64,000 nt of DNA from Bin87 sp965243255 (GTDB lineage: Bacteria; Chloroflexota; Dehalococcoidia; Lucifugimonadales; UBA3495): positions 930,001 to 994,000 of the forward strand of contig CBDEUH010000004.1 of the NCBI GenBank assembly GCA_965243255.1, given 5' to 3'. Below are positions 38,519 to 47,743 of the stretch, piece by piece. A program made the translations under genes and the position numbers. Below the pieces are notes generated by a model that was not told the origin of the DNA, searched no databases, and saw only the letters and a list, made by a program, of their open reading frames with translations. Numbering within the stretch: the stretch's first letter is position 1; each line of letters opens with the position of its first letter.

Positions 38519-38790
38519 ATAGGGGTTCGCCTGAATAAAGGACAGTTGGCGGCCGGCGACGCGGGGCTGGCGTGATGCAAAGGCACGCCTGTCGCCGCAT
38601 GGGTCTCCGCGCCCGCATCCGAAGATGCCGCCGGCGTCAACCCCCCGGCCGCCTCGCCCAAGGGCGCTCATGGGTCTCATGCGCCAAAGGCGCGATGATT
38701 TGATGTGAAACATTCGGCATTTGGGTCCTGTTGGGCCGGACGAAACCCGTCCGTCCGGCCCGTTGTCAGGCGGTTAGATTCCGGTTGCCT

Positions 38791-40982
38791 CTACCATGTG
38801 AGCGTGAAAAGGGGAGCCGCTGCCGTTACCCTGGTTACTTCGGGCGAGCCTTCCACGGCCCACACGTCCACGGTGTAATCGTAGCTTCCGGAGGCATCGT
38901 CCTTGGTTCTGTGCAAGGTCAAGGTGGCTTCCCCTTGTTCCAGCTGGGCATCGGTTTGGGTCCAGTTCGTGGGGTTGATTTCCGTCTCTGACTCTGTGCC
39001 TGCCAACTTCTCCACGACGCGGATGCGCAGATGAACAGCGAGTACTCCATCGGGCAATCGCTGTGCCGTCACTTTGATCGTTGCCTTCTTCTGATGGTTC
39101 CTCGCGCTCTGGTTCTGCTCGTCCGGAACCGTCTCCGGGGTCGTCGCCTCTGCCAGAACGTCGAACCCATAGGGGTCCTGCTCCAGGACGATTCGCACCG
39201 GGATGTTGTCGTCGCCGGCTGTGCTTGCGTTCCCGGCGCTGTCATGCTCATCCCGTACACCCAGGTCCAGGTCCCAGACGCCGGAGGTGCGATCAAAGTC
39301 GAGGACGGCGTCACGGGCCACCTTGAGGTGAACGCCCTCGTCGTCTGTCGATACGTGGAAGTTTTCCGCGCCCTCGCCTTCGAGGTTGTAGTGCAGGGTG
39401 TCACCGTCGTCGGGTTCATTCACGGAGATCCGGGAACCGACCTGGGTGTCGTGCTGTGCGTTCTCCGGTACGGTGAAGTCCAAGAAGAAGCTCGGATCGG
39501 TGTTCGACCTCTGGTGTGGAGTTATGGTGGCTTGGGCCGTGTTGTCGTCCGTGAACGGGTCCAGTTCCAGTTCCACCGCCGTCGCCGAGCCGAACTGCTC
39601 GGTGGCGGAGATGGTAGCGGTGACGGTCTGCTCTTGGCCCCGGGTCCCGTCGGCCACCGTGGCCGTGATGGTCAGGGTTGGGGAGGGGGTGTCGTCCGTG
39701 GCATCATCGCCGTCATCGGTCACGCCCAGGTTGCCGATAGTCCAGACGCCGGTGGCAGGGTCGTAGCTTCCGGTGTCAGTAGTCGCCGATTCGTAGGTCA
39801 GACCGTCTGGAAGAACCACGTCCACCTCGGTGTCCTTCCCTATGTCCGGGCCCACGTTGTTGGCCGTAACCGTGATGGTCACGGTTTCGCCGGGATCGAG
39901 GTTGCCGTCGCCGTTGCCGTCGCTGGCTTGTAGGGCGTCAACCCCTACGGACAGATCGGCCAGCAGCCCAACGTGGAAATAGTAGTACCGCACGTCGCCG
40001 GTGACGCTGTCATTCCCGCTGACAGGATCGAGTTCATCATCCCGGTCATGCTCGGGGTAGCCCTGAACGTGGACCTGGAATTCGTACCTGCCGGACCTGG
40101 TGAAGAACCAGGTGGGGTACTCGTATCCTCCAGGGTTCACCGGTATCGAGTTATGGTCCAGATCGAACGTGTCCCAGAGAACCGGGTTTGCGTCGGCTAC
40201 GCTGCCGTCGGGAACGTGGTAGGCGAACACGTACCTCTCGCCCTGCCCAGTTTCGTGCTGGTGGGAGTGGTCGATCAGGAAATGGACCGGGCCGGGGTCC
40301 GGTTCGTCCGCTGTTCCGGCAGCTGGCGCCAAGCTCCAGTCCTCCGGATTCAGGAGGTCGGCGGAGACGCCGATGCACAGGCTGTCGGTCAAAGCGCCGT
40401 CGGGACACGGTGGCAGCACCCACATGGTGCGTTCAGCATCTTCATCGGAGTCTTCCAGTTCGTCAGCATCCCACACCTCTTGATAGTAGGTCGTCGGGTA
40501 GTCGGTTTCGTTCAGATCGACCTTTGCGCTATTTGGGATGTGGATGAAGGTTGCCTCATAAATGTTGATTTTGTAGGGAGTGCGGTCATCCCGGGCCGGC
40601 GTGGGAAGTTGACCGAAGCCGCCTGCGTGCGCCGGAATATGGACCACGGTAGGCGGGCAGGGGTTGTTGGCCAGTCCTCCTCGTCCGTGTCCCAGAACAC
40701 GTCGAACAGGGCAATGTGGCCGGTTGACACCACCTCGGCGGCTTCAGTGTATTCATTGCCGTCCTCTCCGGGGCATGGTTCAGGCGCGGCATGGCGCGGG
40801 GTCGCCAGCGGTCGCGGGGCGGCGCCGTCGTGGTTCACGTCGGGTGACGGGGTTCCGGTGGTGGTCGCCTGGGCCGGCGATCCGCCAACGATGAGCGCCA
40901 CGGCGACCAGGGCGCCGATGGCCAGTACCGCCAGCGAAAGGGTCAGGGTCAGTTGTTTTGGTTTTCTCGCTAATGCTTGCAT
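38791..40982 (-). pseudogene. Secreted DUF11/cadherin-like protein gene with a frameshift
   Basis: The first open frame (from the ATG at 40982) gives a signal peptide (LTLTLSLAVLAIGALVAVAL...GGSPAQA) and continues to about FDVFWDTDEED. The sense then moves to another frame near 40670-40690, continuing NNPCPPTVVHIPAHAGGFG and running 610 residues to the stop at 38791. The second part holds a DUF11 domain (LLADLSVGVDAL...LDPGETVTITVTANNVGPD...LPDGLTYES) and a cadherin-like module (FTVPENAQHDTQVG...). One inserted or lost base restores the whole frame. Either the gene is recently broken, the base is an assembly error, or translation shifts frame. Intact, it would be an exported surface protein. 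Confidence 0.7.
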
Positions 40983-41132
40983 GAGATTTTTTCGTGTTTC
41001 TCCAAAGGGTTATGTGTCTTCAAATTCGTGATGGTTCCTGATTTCAGCTGTCCATTGGACCGAACCTCCCGGCCGGATTCGCCGCGCAAGGGCGGCGCCG
41101 GAAGATTGTTGCTGGCTTCACAAACCCTGTCA

Positions 41133-41174
41133 GTGAAATTTGAGACACTCCCGATGTGAAATGTGATACATCCC
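41133..41174. promoter_or_regulatory. Two direct repeats GTGAAATkTGAkACAyyCC with 23-bp period
   Basis: GTGAAATTTGAGACACTCCC at 41133 and GTGAAATGTGATACATCCC at 41156 lie between the divergent exoprotein gene and the CRP/FNR-type regulator gene. The TGTGA-like core suits a CRP-family half-site. A candidate operator for one or both genes. Confidence 0.5.
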
Positions 41175-41291
41175 ACCGTCTCATTGGTTACACGCCGCTG
41201 TAAAAAATGGACGTTGCAACCGGAAAACTCTGTAACCGGTTTTACATCGGCTTTGCCCTGGTTGGCCTGGGACTGCGGCGCTGGCGCGTAC

Positions 41292-41987
41292 ATGGAGGCG
41301 CACCGATTGGGCGCGGTTGCGGTTTTGCCGGCAGACCTGCCCCCCGCTAATCTGGCGCCAGCCGTGGCCATGTTCCTGGAGGGCGACGCCGCGCGGGACG
41401 GTGACACCGACGGCGGCGAGGTTCGCGCCTATCAACCGGAGGAGGCCATTCAAACGGAAGCGGACTCGGTCGTGGTTGTAGTCTCCGGAGTCGTGGCCAT
41501 GCGTGCGATCCATCCGGGCGGGTCCCAAACCCTCATGGGGCTGTTCAGCGCGGGCGACGCGCTGCTGGCCCGTTCTACGGATGCCGGTTATGTCGAGTTG
41601 GCGGCCTACAGCAACCCCCGCGTCCGCATCTTCCCATTGGAGGATGCCGCCTTGACCCGCGAGTACGCCTACCGGATGTGTCGATCCCAGTCTTATCTCA
41701 CTGCCTGGTCGTCCGTGCAGTCCAGGCCGCGCACCGAACATCGGCTGCTGGGGTTGCTGATCCTCTTGGTGGAACGCTTCGGCCGGGCCAAAGAGGACGG
41801 CTGGGTGGAGATCAACCTGCGGCTGACCCACCAGCCACTGGCGGAGGCGATTTGCGCGACGCGGCCCACCGCGGCCAAAGCCATACGGCAGCCGCTGTCC
41901 ATGGGCGCAATTCGCTTCAAGGGCTCCGGCGATTTCCGGCGCGTCCACCTGCACCGCGACTTGGCTGGCGCGATAATGTCGGGCTAG
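41292..41987 (+). CDS. CRP/FNR-family transcriptional regulator
   Basis: I start at the ATG at 41292, giving 231 aa, the usual CRP size; the frame is open from 41163, but that start would lie inside the direct repeats. Residues about 45-120 form the cyclic-nucleotide-binding-like beta-roll (EADSVVVVVSGVVAMRAIHPGGSQTLMGLFSAGDAL). The long dimer helix follows, then a winged helix-turn-helix near 180-215 (LRLTHQPLAEAICATRPTAA). There are no Fe-S cysteines of the FNR type and the cAMP-contacting motif is not obvious, so the ligand is unknown. It is divergent from the frameshifted exoprotein gene, with repeat sites between them. Confidence 0.7.
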   Translation: MEAHRLGAVAVLPADLPPANLAPAVAMFLEGDAARDGDTDGGEVRAYQPEEAIQTEADSVVVVVSGVVAMRAIHPGGSQTLMGLFSAGDALLARSTDAGYVELAAYSNPRVRIFPLEDAALTREYAYRMCRSQSYLTAWSSVQSRPRTEHRLLGLLILLVERFGRAKEDGWVEINLRLTHQPLAEAICATRPTAAKAIRQPLSMGAIRFKGSGDFRRVHLHRDLAGAIMSG

Positions 41988-42616
41988 ACGCTGCGTGCGA
42001 CCAACGGCCGCATCGGTTGGCACGCTCCGCAGCGGCGAAGCCCGCCCGTGACCAGCCAGTGTGGAACTGCCTGAGGGTAAAGGGTCAAGCCTCACCGGCG
42101 GGTGCTTGTGGGTTAGGCCCCGGGCAGAAGATATGTACCTCGCGTCAGCCACCGTTACTCCATTGGGGCCAGGGTAGCGCCATGATCGGCGCACCTCTAC
42201 CCATGTTGCCGCCAAGTTCAGGTCGACGGCGGAGCTGGCTGAACCGCTATTCCCTTCAATCCGGACTTAGTTGCCTGCCGGACCGACGTCCCTCCGTAAT
42301 GGACGGTTCATTTCGGCGATTTGCAGCAAATCACCGGAACAGCGCAGCAATTCTAGTGCGCGTGGCGTCAGCCGTCAGCAAATATCGCAAAACGAACACG
42401 GCACACCGTTGCTTGTACGCATCTTGCCCTCGGGCAGCGACTGTGGGAGCCTCGTGCGTACGTTGCATAATGGCCGATGACCGCCCCCGAGTTGTGGCGT
42501 CCGTCGCGGCGTGGCAATGCGGACACCGGATGTCACGGCAACAGGACGCACAAGGGACGACAATCGGTTTCAGGCGCGGTTAGAGGAGGCACGCAAGCAA
42601 TGAGAAAGTGCGGCCG
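41988..42616. other. Intergenic stretch, nothing recognised
   Basis: About 630 bp between the convergently arranged CRP-type gene and the membrane XRE gene. No open frame resembles a known protein and no clear terminator with a T-tract was seen. Confidence 0.4.
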
Positions 42617-44017
42617 TCAGGCGCCGCGGACCAACGCGATCACCGGGCGCAGCAAGCGCGCCGCGTGGGAGTCCGGCGCCGAATCCCGTTCCGGCGCGGT
42701 CGCAGGGACGGGGACGCCGGCACGAACCGCGTCCGGACCGCCGGCGTCGCCGTCGAACAGGCGGAAAACCGCCGTCACCACGCTGCCGCCGACGACCAGC
42801 GTCATGTACAGGAACATGCACAGCGCGTGCCACATATATCCCGGGTTCAGCCGCTCAAGCGCCTCTTCGCGTGTGTAGCCATGCGCGCTGAAGTCGATCT
42901 CCCACGAACCCAGGACGTTGTGGTCCGGCAGCACCCGGGGCGCGTCCGGCAGTAGGTATATCGTTATGATCGTCGCCAGTCCCAGGATCGCGCAAACAAA
43001 AGCCGCTATGAAAGTGGCGTAAAGCAAGAAACGGCGTTGCACCTGGCTCGGGTTCACCGACGGGTCGCGCAGGACCAGCATCTGGGTGAACACGAGGGCC
43101 AAAAAGGCGAACGCCACCGCCGACTGGATCCACACCGAGACGTTGGACAGCGCCACCGTCACCGCGTAGGACGCCAGGACGGGTGGCACCACCGTCCAGC
43201 CCGCCCGGGCAACCGCGCCGCCGGTGGGCCGTCCTCCGGAGTTCTGCCATGCGGACAATACGTGATACATAGCCCCGGACACTCCGGCGGCGGCCAAACT
43301 GACCAGCAGGGCTAGCATATAGGGCAAGTGGGTTTCGGCGAAGTCGCCCAGGCGGTAAAAGCCGTAGTGGTCCATGTCGAGGAAGGCGAACTGCAGCGAG
43401 GGCACCGCCAGCACGAAGAACAGCGACACCCAGAGGAAATCGCGGAGCCCAGCAGTGCGGTCCGGCCAGATCAGCCCCTGCGCCAGCACCGCGCCGATGG
43501 TGGCGCACACGTACGCCACGGGCATCCAGGGGGCGCTCCAGCCCACCACGCCCAGGGCATATCCAGCTGCCACGACCAACAGGCCCAGAGGCGCTATGCG
43601 GAGCGCCAGCAGGCGAAAAACGGACCGCCACGGGTAGGCTGCGGATTCCGTGGACGATGCTTCATCGTCCCCCGGCGGGTCGCCCCGAGTACGGCCCTGC
43701 TCTTCCAGCCCCTCCGGCGGGGTCGACTCGTTGACCGTGAGCCCCAGTTCCCTCGCCGCCGTCTCGAAGTCGGGAGCCAGGCCGGCAATCAGAAGCAAAC
43801 CGGCAACTTCCGCATCAGACAGTTCCAAGGCCATGCCAAACGTCCGGATCCGGTCCATGCTGGGCCGAACGGATCCTGCCTCCCAGCGTGAGACGGTGGC
43901 GTGGCTGAACCTCGCGCTGTCTTCACCTCCCACCTCCGCCATGCGCTGCAGCAGCTGTTCTTGGGTCAACCCTCGCCGCCCATCAGCATCCACGTAGGCC
44001 TCCCGATAGGCCCGCAT
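42617..44017 (-). CDS. Membrane-embedded XRE-type regulator
   Basis: I choose the ATG at 44017 because CAGGTGGG lies about seven bases upstream; other starts at 44071 and 44086 are possible. The 466-aa product begins with an XRE helix-turn-helix (LTQEQLLQRM...FSHATVSRWEAGSVRPSMDRIRTF). An acidic linker follows, then about eight transmembrane helices from residue 125 to about 435. A cytoplasmic DNA-binding domain tethered to a multi-pass membrane sensor suggests one-component signal sensing at the membrane. The signal is unknown. No obvious target operator is visible next to it. Confidence 0.7.
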   Translation of the reverse strand: MRAYREAYVDADGRRGLTQEQLLQRMAEVGGEDSARFSHATVSRWEAGSVRPSMDRIRTFGMALELSDAEVAGLLLIAGLAPDFETAARELGLTVNESTPPEGLEEQGRTRGDPPGDDEASSTESAAYPWRSVFRLLALRIAPLGLLVVAAGYALGVVGWSAPWMPVAYVCATIGAVLAQGLIWPDRTAGLRDFLWVSLFFVLAVPSLQFAFLDMDHYGFYRLGDFAETHLPYMLALLVSLAAAGVSGAMYHVLSAWQNSGGRPTGGAVARAGWTVVPPVLASYAVTVALSNVSVWIQSAVAFAFLALVFTQMLVLRDPSVNPSQVQRRFLLYATFIAAFVCAILGLATIITIYLLPDAPRVLPDHNVLGSWEIDFSAHGYTREEALERLNPGYMWHALCMFLYMTLVVGGSVVTAVFRLFDGDAGGPDAVRAGVPVPATAPERDSAPDSHAARLLRPVIALVRGA

Positions 44018-44259
44018 GACAAAGCCCACCTGTGAAAACCTGGCGCGTTGTATATTCCGATCCAGAACCATGTTGATGCAGGCCACCTCACAACGAAAAG
44101 TGCGCGAGCGCCGGAGAACCGTCGATTGCTGACATTATCCCGGCATACCCTCAGGTCGACAACTCCTCGGCTGGGAGGCAACAGTCCAGAGTTTTCGGCG
44201 AGAACAGTAGCGCGTACCCTGGTGGCTCCCTAGGGAAGAGGTTGCGCTACTGAATTGAA

Positions 44260-44928
44260 CTAAAGCAAAGAAGGAGCGCACTCAACGGCGGGGGCCAGCA
44301 AGTCAGGTCTGTCGTTGACGGCACGGTTGACGGCGTCGGCCACAGGCCGCGCCACCGCATCTGACCATTCCCGCGGTTGCAGCATGGCCAACAGCGCGGC
44401 TGGGTCGGTGGCAGCGTCGAGCCAGTCGTCGTAGTGGGCTTCGTCCAGTATGACCGGCATCCGATTGTGTATGGACCCCATCAGGGAGTTGGGCGCGCAG
44501 GTTACGATCGATGCGGCCGGCTCGTGGCCTCCGTTGTAGATGCCAGCCAGGGCAAAGGGACGTTCGTTCCGGCGGTGTATCCACATCGGGGTCTTGACCC
44601 CGGCGCGGGATTGCCATTCGTAGAATCCGTTGGCGATGACCAGGCAGCGGCGTTGGGAGAACGCTTGGCGGAAGGCCGGCCGTTCCGTGATGGTTTCGCT
44701 GCGCGCGTTGAACAACGGTCTCGACGATGAACCGGAACGACCGAAAGTGAAGCCCCAGCGCATGATGGCGGCCTGCCGTTCGTCATCCTCGGTCGTCACG
44801 GCCAGGACCGGAGCCGTGGGGGCGATGTTCCAACTTGGCCGGTAAGCGTCTTCGACCAGTTCGGGCATGAACCGAAACTGGGCTGCCAAGTCGTTCAGGT
44901 CGGCGTACAGGGCAATTCTGCCGCACAT
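44260..44928 (-). CDS. yedK: SRAP-domain protein (HMCES/YedK type)
   Basis: The product must start at MCGR because the mature N-terminal Cys is the catalytic residue; that ATG is at 44928, and the longer open frame upstream is not used. 222 aa. All SRAP landmarks are present: Cys2, the WNIAPT loop, FNARSET, catalytic Glu in NGFYEW and His in SIHNRMPVIL. The family forms a thiazolidine cross-link with abasic sites in single-stranded DNA and shields them during replication. It lies 97 bp downstream of the HNH lipoprotein gene and close to imuB-dnaE2, fitting a DNA-damage role. Confidence 0.9.
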   Translation of the reverse strand: MCGRIALYADLNDLAAQFRFMPELVEDAYRPSWNIAPTAPVLAVTTEDDERQAAIMRWGFTFGRSGSSSRPLFNARSETITERPAFRQAFSQRRCLVIANGFYEWQSRAGVKTPMWIHRRNERPFALAGIYNGGHEPAASIVTCAPNSLMGSIHNRMPVILDEAHYDDWLDAATDPAALLAMLQPREWSDAVARPVADAVNRAVNDRPDLLAPAVECAPSLL

Positions 44929-45025
44929 GGTGGAGGGTTCCGCTGGGTGGGGGTGGGCTTTCCGTTGCGTCCCCATTTTACCCGTTTGGCAGTAGCCTGA
45001 ACAAGGAACTAGATGCTGCCACCAG

Positions 45026-46231
45026 TTAGCGTTCACACACCACCCCGTCACCGTCGCCGTCTCGCGCGCTGGGCACCATCGCTTTGGGAAAACCGCGCCC
45101 CGAACCCTTGCTTCCCTGGATACGAGTCTCTCCCGCCGCTTGCGCCTCCTCACAGGAACCGTAGGGTCCGCCAGGTCCCGCTAGGGTGGGAGTGGGAACA
45201 GGAGTTGGCGTGCTACTGCCGAAGGAAGGCAGTTCCGGTTTCTCCAAGGGGACGACCACTCCAAGCTGGTGAGGAACAGCGCAGGTGGCGAGCATCTCCT
45301 GCAAGGCCAGGAACTCAAGCGGCGTGGCGGTAAGATTCCACTCGAACTTGATGCGGACCCAGTCGACGGCATACTGACACCAGTAGGAATCGTCAGGGGG
45401 CCGCCACTCCTCGGGCCCCCTCGCTCCCTTGGAACGGTTGGCGCCGGCCGTCACGGCGATGAGGTGATTGGGCTCGCCCAGGTAATTGGCGTAGCGTCTT
45501 TTCTCTTCCCGAGACCACCGCCACGCGCCGCTCCGGTGCGCATTCGCCAAGGGGACCATGTGGTCGATGTCCAGCTTGCCGGGGTCGGAGACCACCGTTC
45601 CTGAGTAGGGCGCCAGCCACTGGCCGGTCGCAACGCGGCAGCGCCGGTCCGAGTGGTAGGTAACCTCAGTCAGGCTTTCCTCCAGCAGCACCTCGTTCCG
45701 CGCGTCCTGACAGTCCCCATCACCATCGACCCAGTGACGCCAGTGGTTGCGGCTGTAGACCGGCAGGTCCTCGGTCACTTCGGCCACACCCAAGACCAGG
45801 TCCACCCTGGTGATTATGTCCGGTGGTGGCGACGGTGTCGGCGTGGGCGGGGCGGCGGTGGGAGTTGGCGAAGGGGCCGGACTCGTTGGGGCAGCGGCCG
45901 CCGGCGTTGGCGTCGGCACATCAGCAACGGGGGTATCCGTAGGCGCTGGCGTGGTGGGCGTTGGCGCCGGAGCCACTGGCGCAGCTGTCGGCGCATCCGC
46001 AACGGGAATAGCCGTTGCAGTCGGCGCGGTGGCCGTTGGCGCCGGCGCCAACGCTGTCGTTGCGTCGCCGGTGGGTTGCTCCACCACCGATTGGTTAGTA
46101 GCGACGGGTCCTGTCGGCGCCGGCTCTGGCGAACACGCCAGCAGGAGCACGGTGGCGGCCAGCAGAATCGGGACGGTGTATTTCACGGCCGATGATGAGC
46201 CCAGTAGTTGGGCAGCGTTTCTGACGTTCAT
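45026..46231 (-). CDS. Lipoprotein with HNH nuclease and Excalibur domains
   Basis: 401 aa. A lipoprotein signal peptide ends at a lipobox with Cys33 (LLLAC). A Pro/Thr/Ala stalk of about 100 residues follows. Residues about 170-310 are an HNH/GmrSD-C-type nuclease core (LDIDHMVPLANAHRSGAW..., then NHLIAVTAGANRSKGARGP). The last about 45 residues are an Excalibur calcium-binding domain (CEEAQAAG...DGDGDGVVCER). It should sit on the outer face of the membrane and cut extracellular DNA, for nutrition, defence or uptake. It is divergent from imuB with only 80 bp between, containing a palindrome. Confidence 0.85.
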   Translation of the reverse strand: MNVRNAAQLLGSSSAVKYTVPILLAATVLLLACSPEPAPTGPVATNQSVVEQPTGDATTALAPAPTATAPTATAIPVADAPTAAPVAPAPTPTTPAPTDTPVADVPTPTPAAAAPTSPAPSPTPTAAPPTPTPSPPPDIITRVDLVLGVAEVTEDLPVYSRNHWRHWVDGDGDCQDARNEVLLEESLTEVTYHSDRRCRVATGQWLAPYSGTVVSDPGKLDIDHMVPLANAHRSGAWRWSREEKRRYANYLGEPNHLIAVTAGANRSKGARGPEEWRPPDDSYWCQYAVDWVRIKFEWNLTATPLEFLALQEMLATCAVPHQLGVVVPLEKPELPSFGSSTPTPVPTPTLAGPGGPYGSCEEAQAAGETRIQGSKGSGRGFPKAMVPSARDGDGDGVVCER

Positions 46232-46278
46232 GTAAGTGGTTGAAATTCCTGGACGGTTAGATGACAGCCGGCTGCTGT

Positions 46279-46300
46279 TATTAGTACAAAATTACTAATA
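46279..46300. promoter_or_regulatory. 22-bp palindrome TATTAGTA-N6-TACTAATA, candidate LexA-type operator
   Basis: Perfect 8-bp arms around a 6-bp spacer, 11 bp upstream of the imuB ATG and about 48 bp upstream of the divergent lipoprotein gene. It stands in an AT-rich patch. imuB-dnaE2 cassettes are normally under LexA control, so this is the best candidate for the SOS box of this lineage, though the motif is not one I know. Confidence 0.6.
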
Positions 46301-46311
46301 TCATAGTAGGC

Positions 46312-47742
46312 ATGAAATTCTCAACCGATTCTAGGCTGACGGGATGCCTGTTGGCAACACACCTGCCGGTGAAGGCCGAGCTGCGCCGCCGACCGGAACT
46401 GGCCGGCGTACCGCTGATCGTCACCACCGGCGAACTGGCGTGCCCCATGGTGCTGGACGCCTCGCCGGAAGCTGCGGGGGTAGTGACGGGCCAGACCGTT
46501 GCCGCGGCTCTGTCCCTCTGCCAGGGCGCGGTCACGCTGACTGCGGACGCCGGTTGCCTGGACGACATCAACGATAGCTTGCTGTCCGCCCTTTGGGACG
46601 TTGCCCCCGCGGTGGAGAGAGCCGGTCTGGGAGTGTTCTACCTTGACCTGACCGGACTGGCCGGGGTTTACGGCGGCCGGGACGGCCTGGCTGATGCCCT
46701 GCTGTCCACCGGCGAAGCGTGGCTGCGACCCCGTTTGGGCATCGCCTCAGGCAGGTTTCCCGCCTGGTGCGCCGCGACTCGCGCTGAGGCCGGAGGGTGG
46801 CGGGAGGTGCCCGACAACGTGGACGGGTGGCTGGCCCCGTTTGCCGTTTCCTCTCTTCCTCTGGACAGCAGGGTTGCGGCCAGGTTGGAGGCCTTCGGCG
46901 TCCGCACGCTGGGCGACGTTGCGAAGCTGCCGCTAACGGCGCTGGAGGACTACCTCGGGCCCGCCGGCCCTCGGGCATGGCAACTGGCCCGGGGCATCGA
47001 CCCGGAACCCGTGGTTCCCACACCGCTCCCGGAACGATTGTCGGAACGCCTGGAGTTTCCCTTTCCGGTGGATACGGAACCCGCCATCGAGGCCGGAGTC
47101 ACCGCCCTGGCTGAACGGCTTTGGCGTTCACCGGCACTGCGCGCCCGCCAGGTGGGTGAGGCCACGCTGCACGGCGAACTGCTGTCGGGAGGCGACTGGC
47201 GGTTCCAGCGGGACCTGCGCCGCCGGCCGGCCGGTTCCGCCGACGCCCTGGTCAGGTCGCTATTGTCCGGACTGGGCGCGCGGGATTCCGGCGGGGACCG
47301 CCGCTGGCCACGGGGTTCCCTTCTGGACCTTTCCCTGACGGCGGCCGGCTTCACGTCGGAATCGGGGCGTCAGGCCACCATCTGGCGAAAGGAAAGAGTG
47401 GTGGCCGCTGGTGACATCCCAGGGGTGGACCGGTTGGCGGCCCTGGTTCCGGAGTCGGCCCTGCCGGAACGCCGTTGGGCGTTGGGCGCTGCGCTGCGTC
47501 CTCTCAACCTGCCCGCCAAGGCTGCCGTCGACACGGCCAGGGGCGTTCCCCGTCGGGTCAGGACCGACGACACACGCTGGCGGCCGGTGGAGCAGGTGGC
47601 AGACCTCTGGGAGGTGGACACCGAGTGGTGGACCCTGGAACCCGTAAGGCGGCGGTACTGGCGGCTGGCGCTTGCCGACGGCGGCCTGCTGACGGTGTAC
47701 CGCGACCTGGATACCGGTGAGTGGTATCGCCAGGACTACTGA
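46312..47742 (+). CDS. imuB: ImuB-type Y-family polymerase subunit
   Basis: 476 aa; ATG 11 bp after the palindrome. Y-family polymerase fold: palm/fingers (1-150; FYLDLTGLAGVYGG where active enzymes have a DExx motif), thumb with helix-hairpin-helix (ALEDYLGPAGPRAWQLARG) and little-finger region (about 240-350). The catalytic carboxylates of DinB are replaced, as in ImuB proteins, which act as adaptors bringing DnaE2 to the clamp. The last about 60 residues (VEQVADLWEVDTEWWTLEPV...LYxVYRDLDTGEWYRQDY-like) form the DUF6504-type tail often found here. Its stop is one base before the dnaE2 start, so the two are translationally linked. No imuA is present. Confidence 0.85.
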   Translation: MKFSTDSRLTGCLLATHLPVKAELRRRPELAGVPLIVTTGELACPMVLDASPEAAGVVTGQTVAAALSLCQGAVTLTADAGCLDDINDSLLSALWDVAPAVERAGLGVFYLDLTGLAGVYGGRDGLADALLSTGEAWLRPRLGIASGRFPAWCAATRAEAGGWREVPDNVDGWLAPFAVSSLPLDSRVAARLEAFGVRTLGDVAKLPLTALEDYLGPAGPRAWQLARGIDPEPVVPTPLPERLSERLEFPFPVDTEPAIEAGVTALAERLWRSPALRARQVGEATLHGELLSGGDWRFQRDLRRRPAGSADALVRSLLSGLGARDSGGDRRWPRGSLLDLSLTAAGFTSESGRQATIWRKERVVAAGDIPGVDRLAALVPESALPERRWALGAALRPLNLPAKAAVDTARGVPRRVRTDDTRWRPVEQVADLWEVDTEWWTLEPVRRRYWRLALADGGLLTVYRDLDTGEWYRQDY

Positions 47743-47743
47743 C

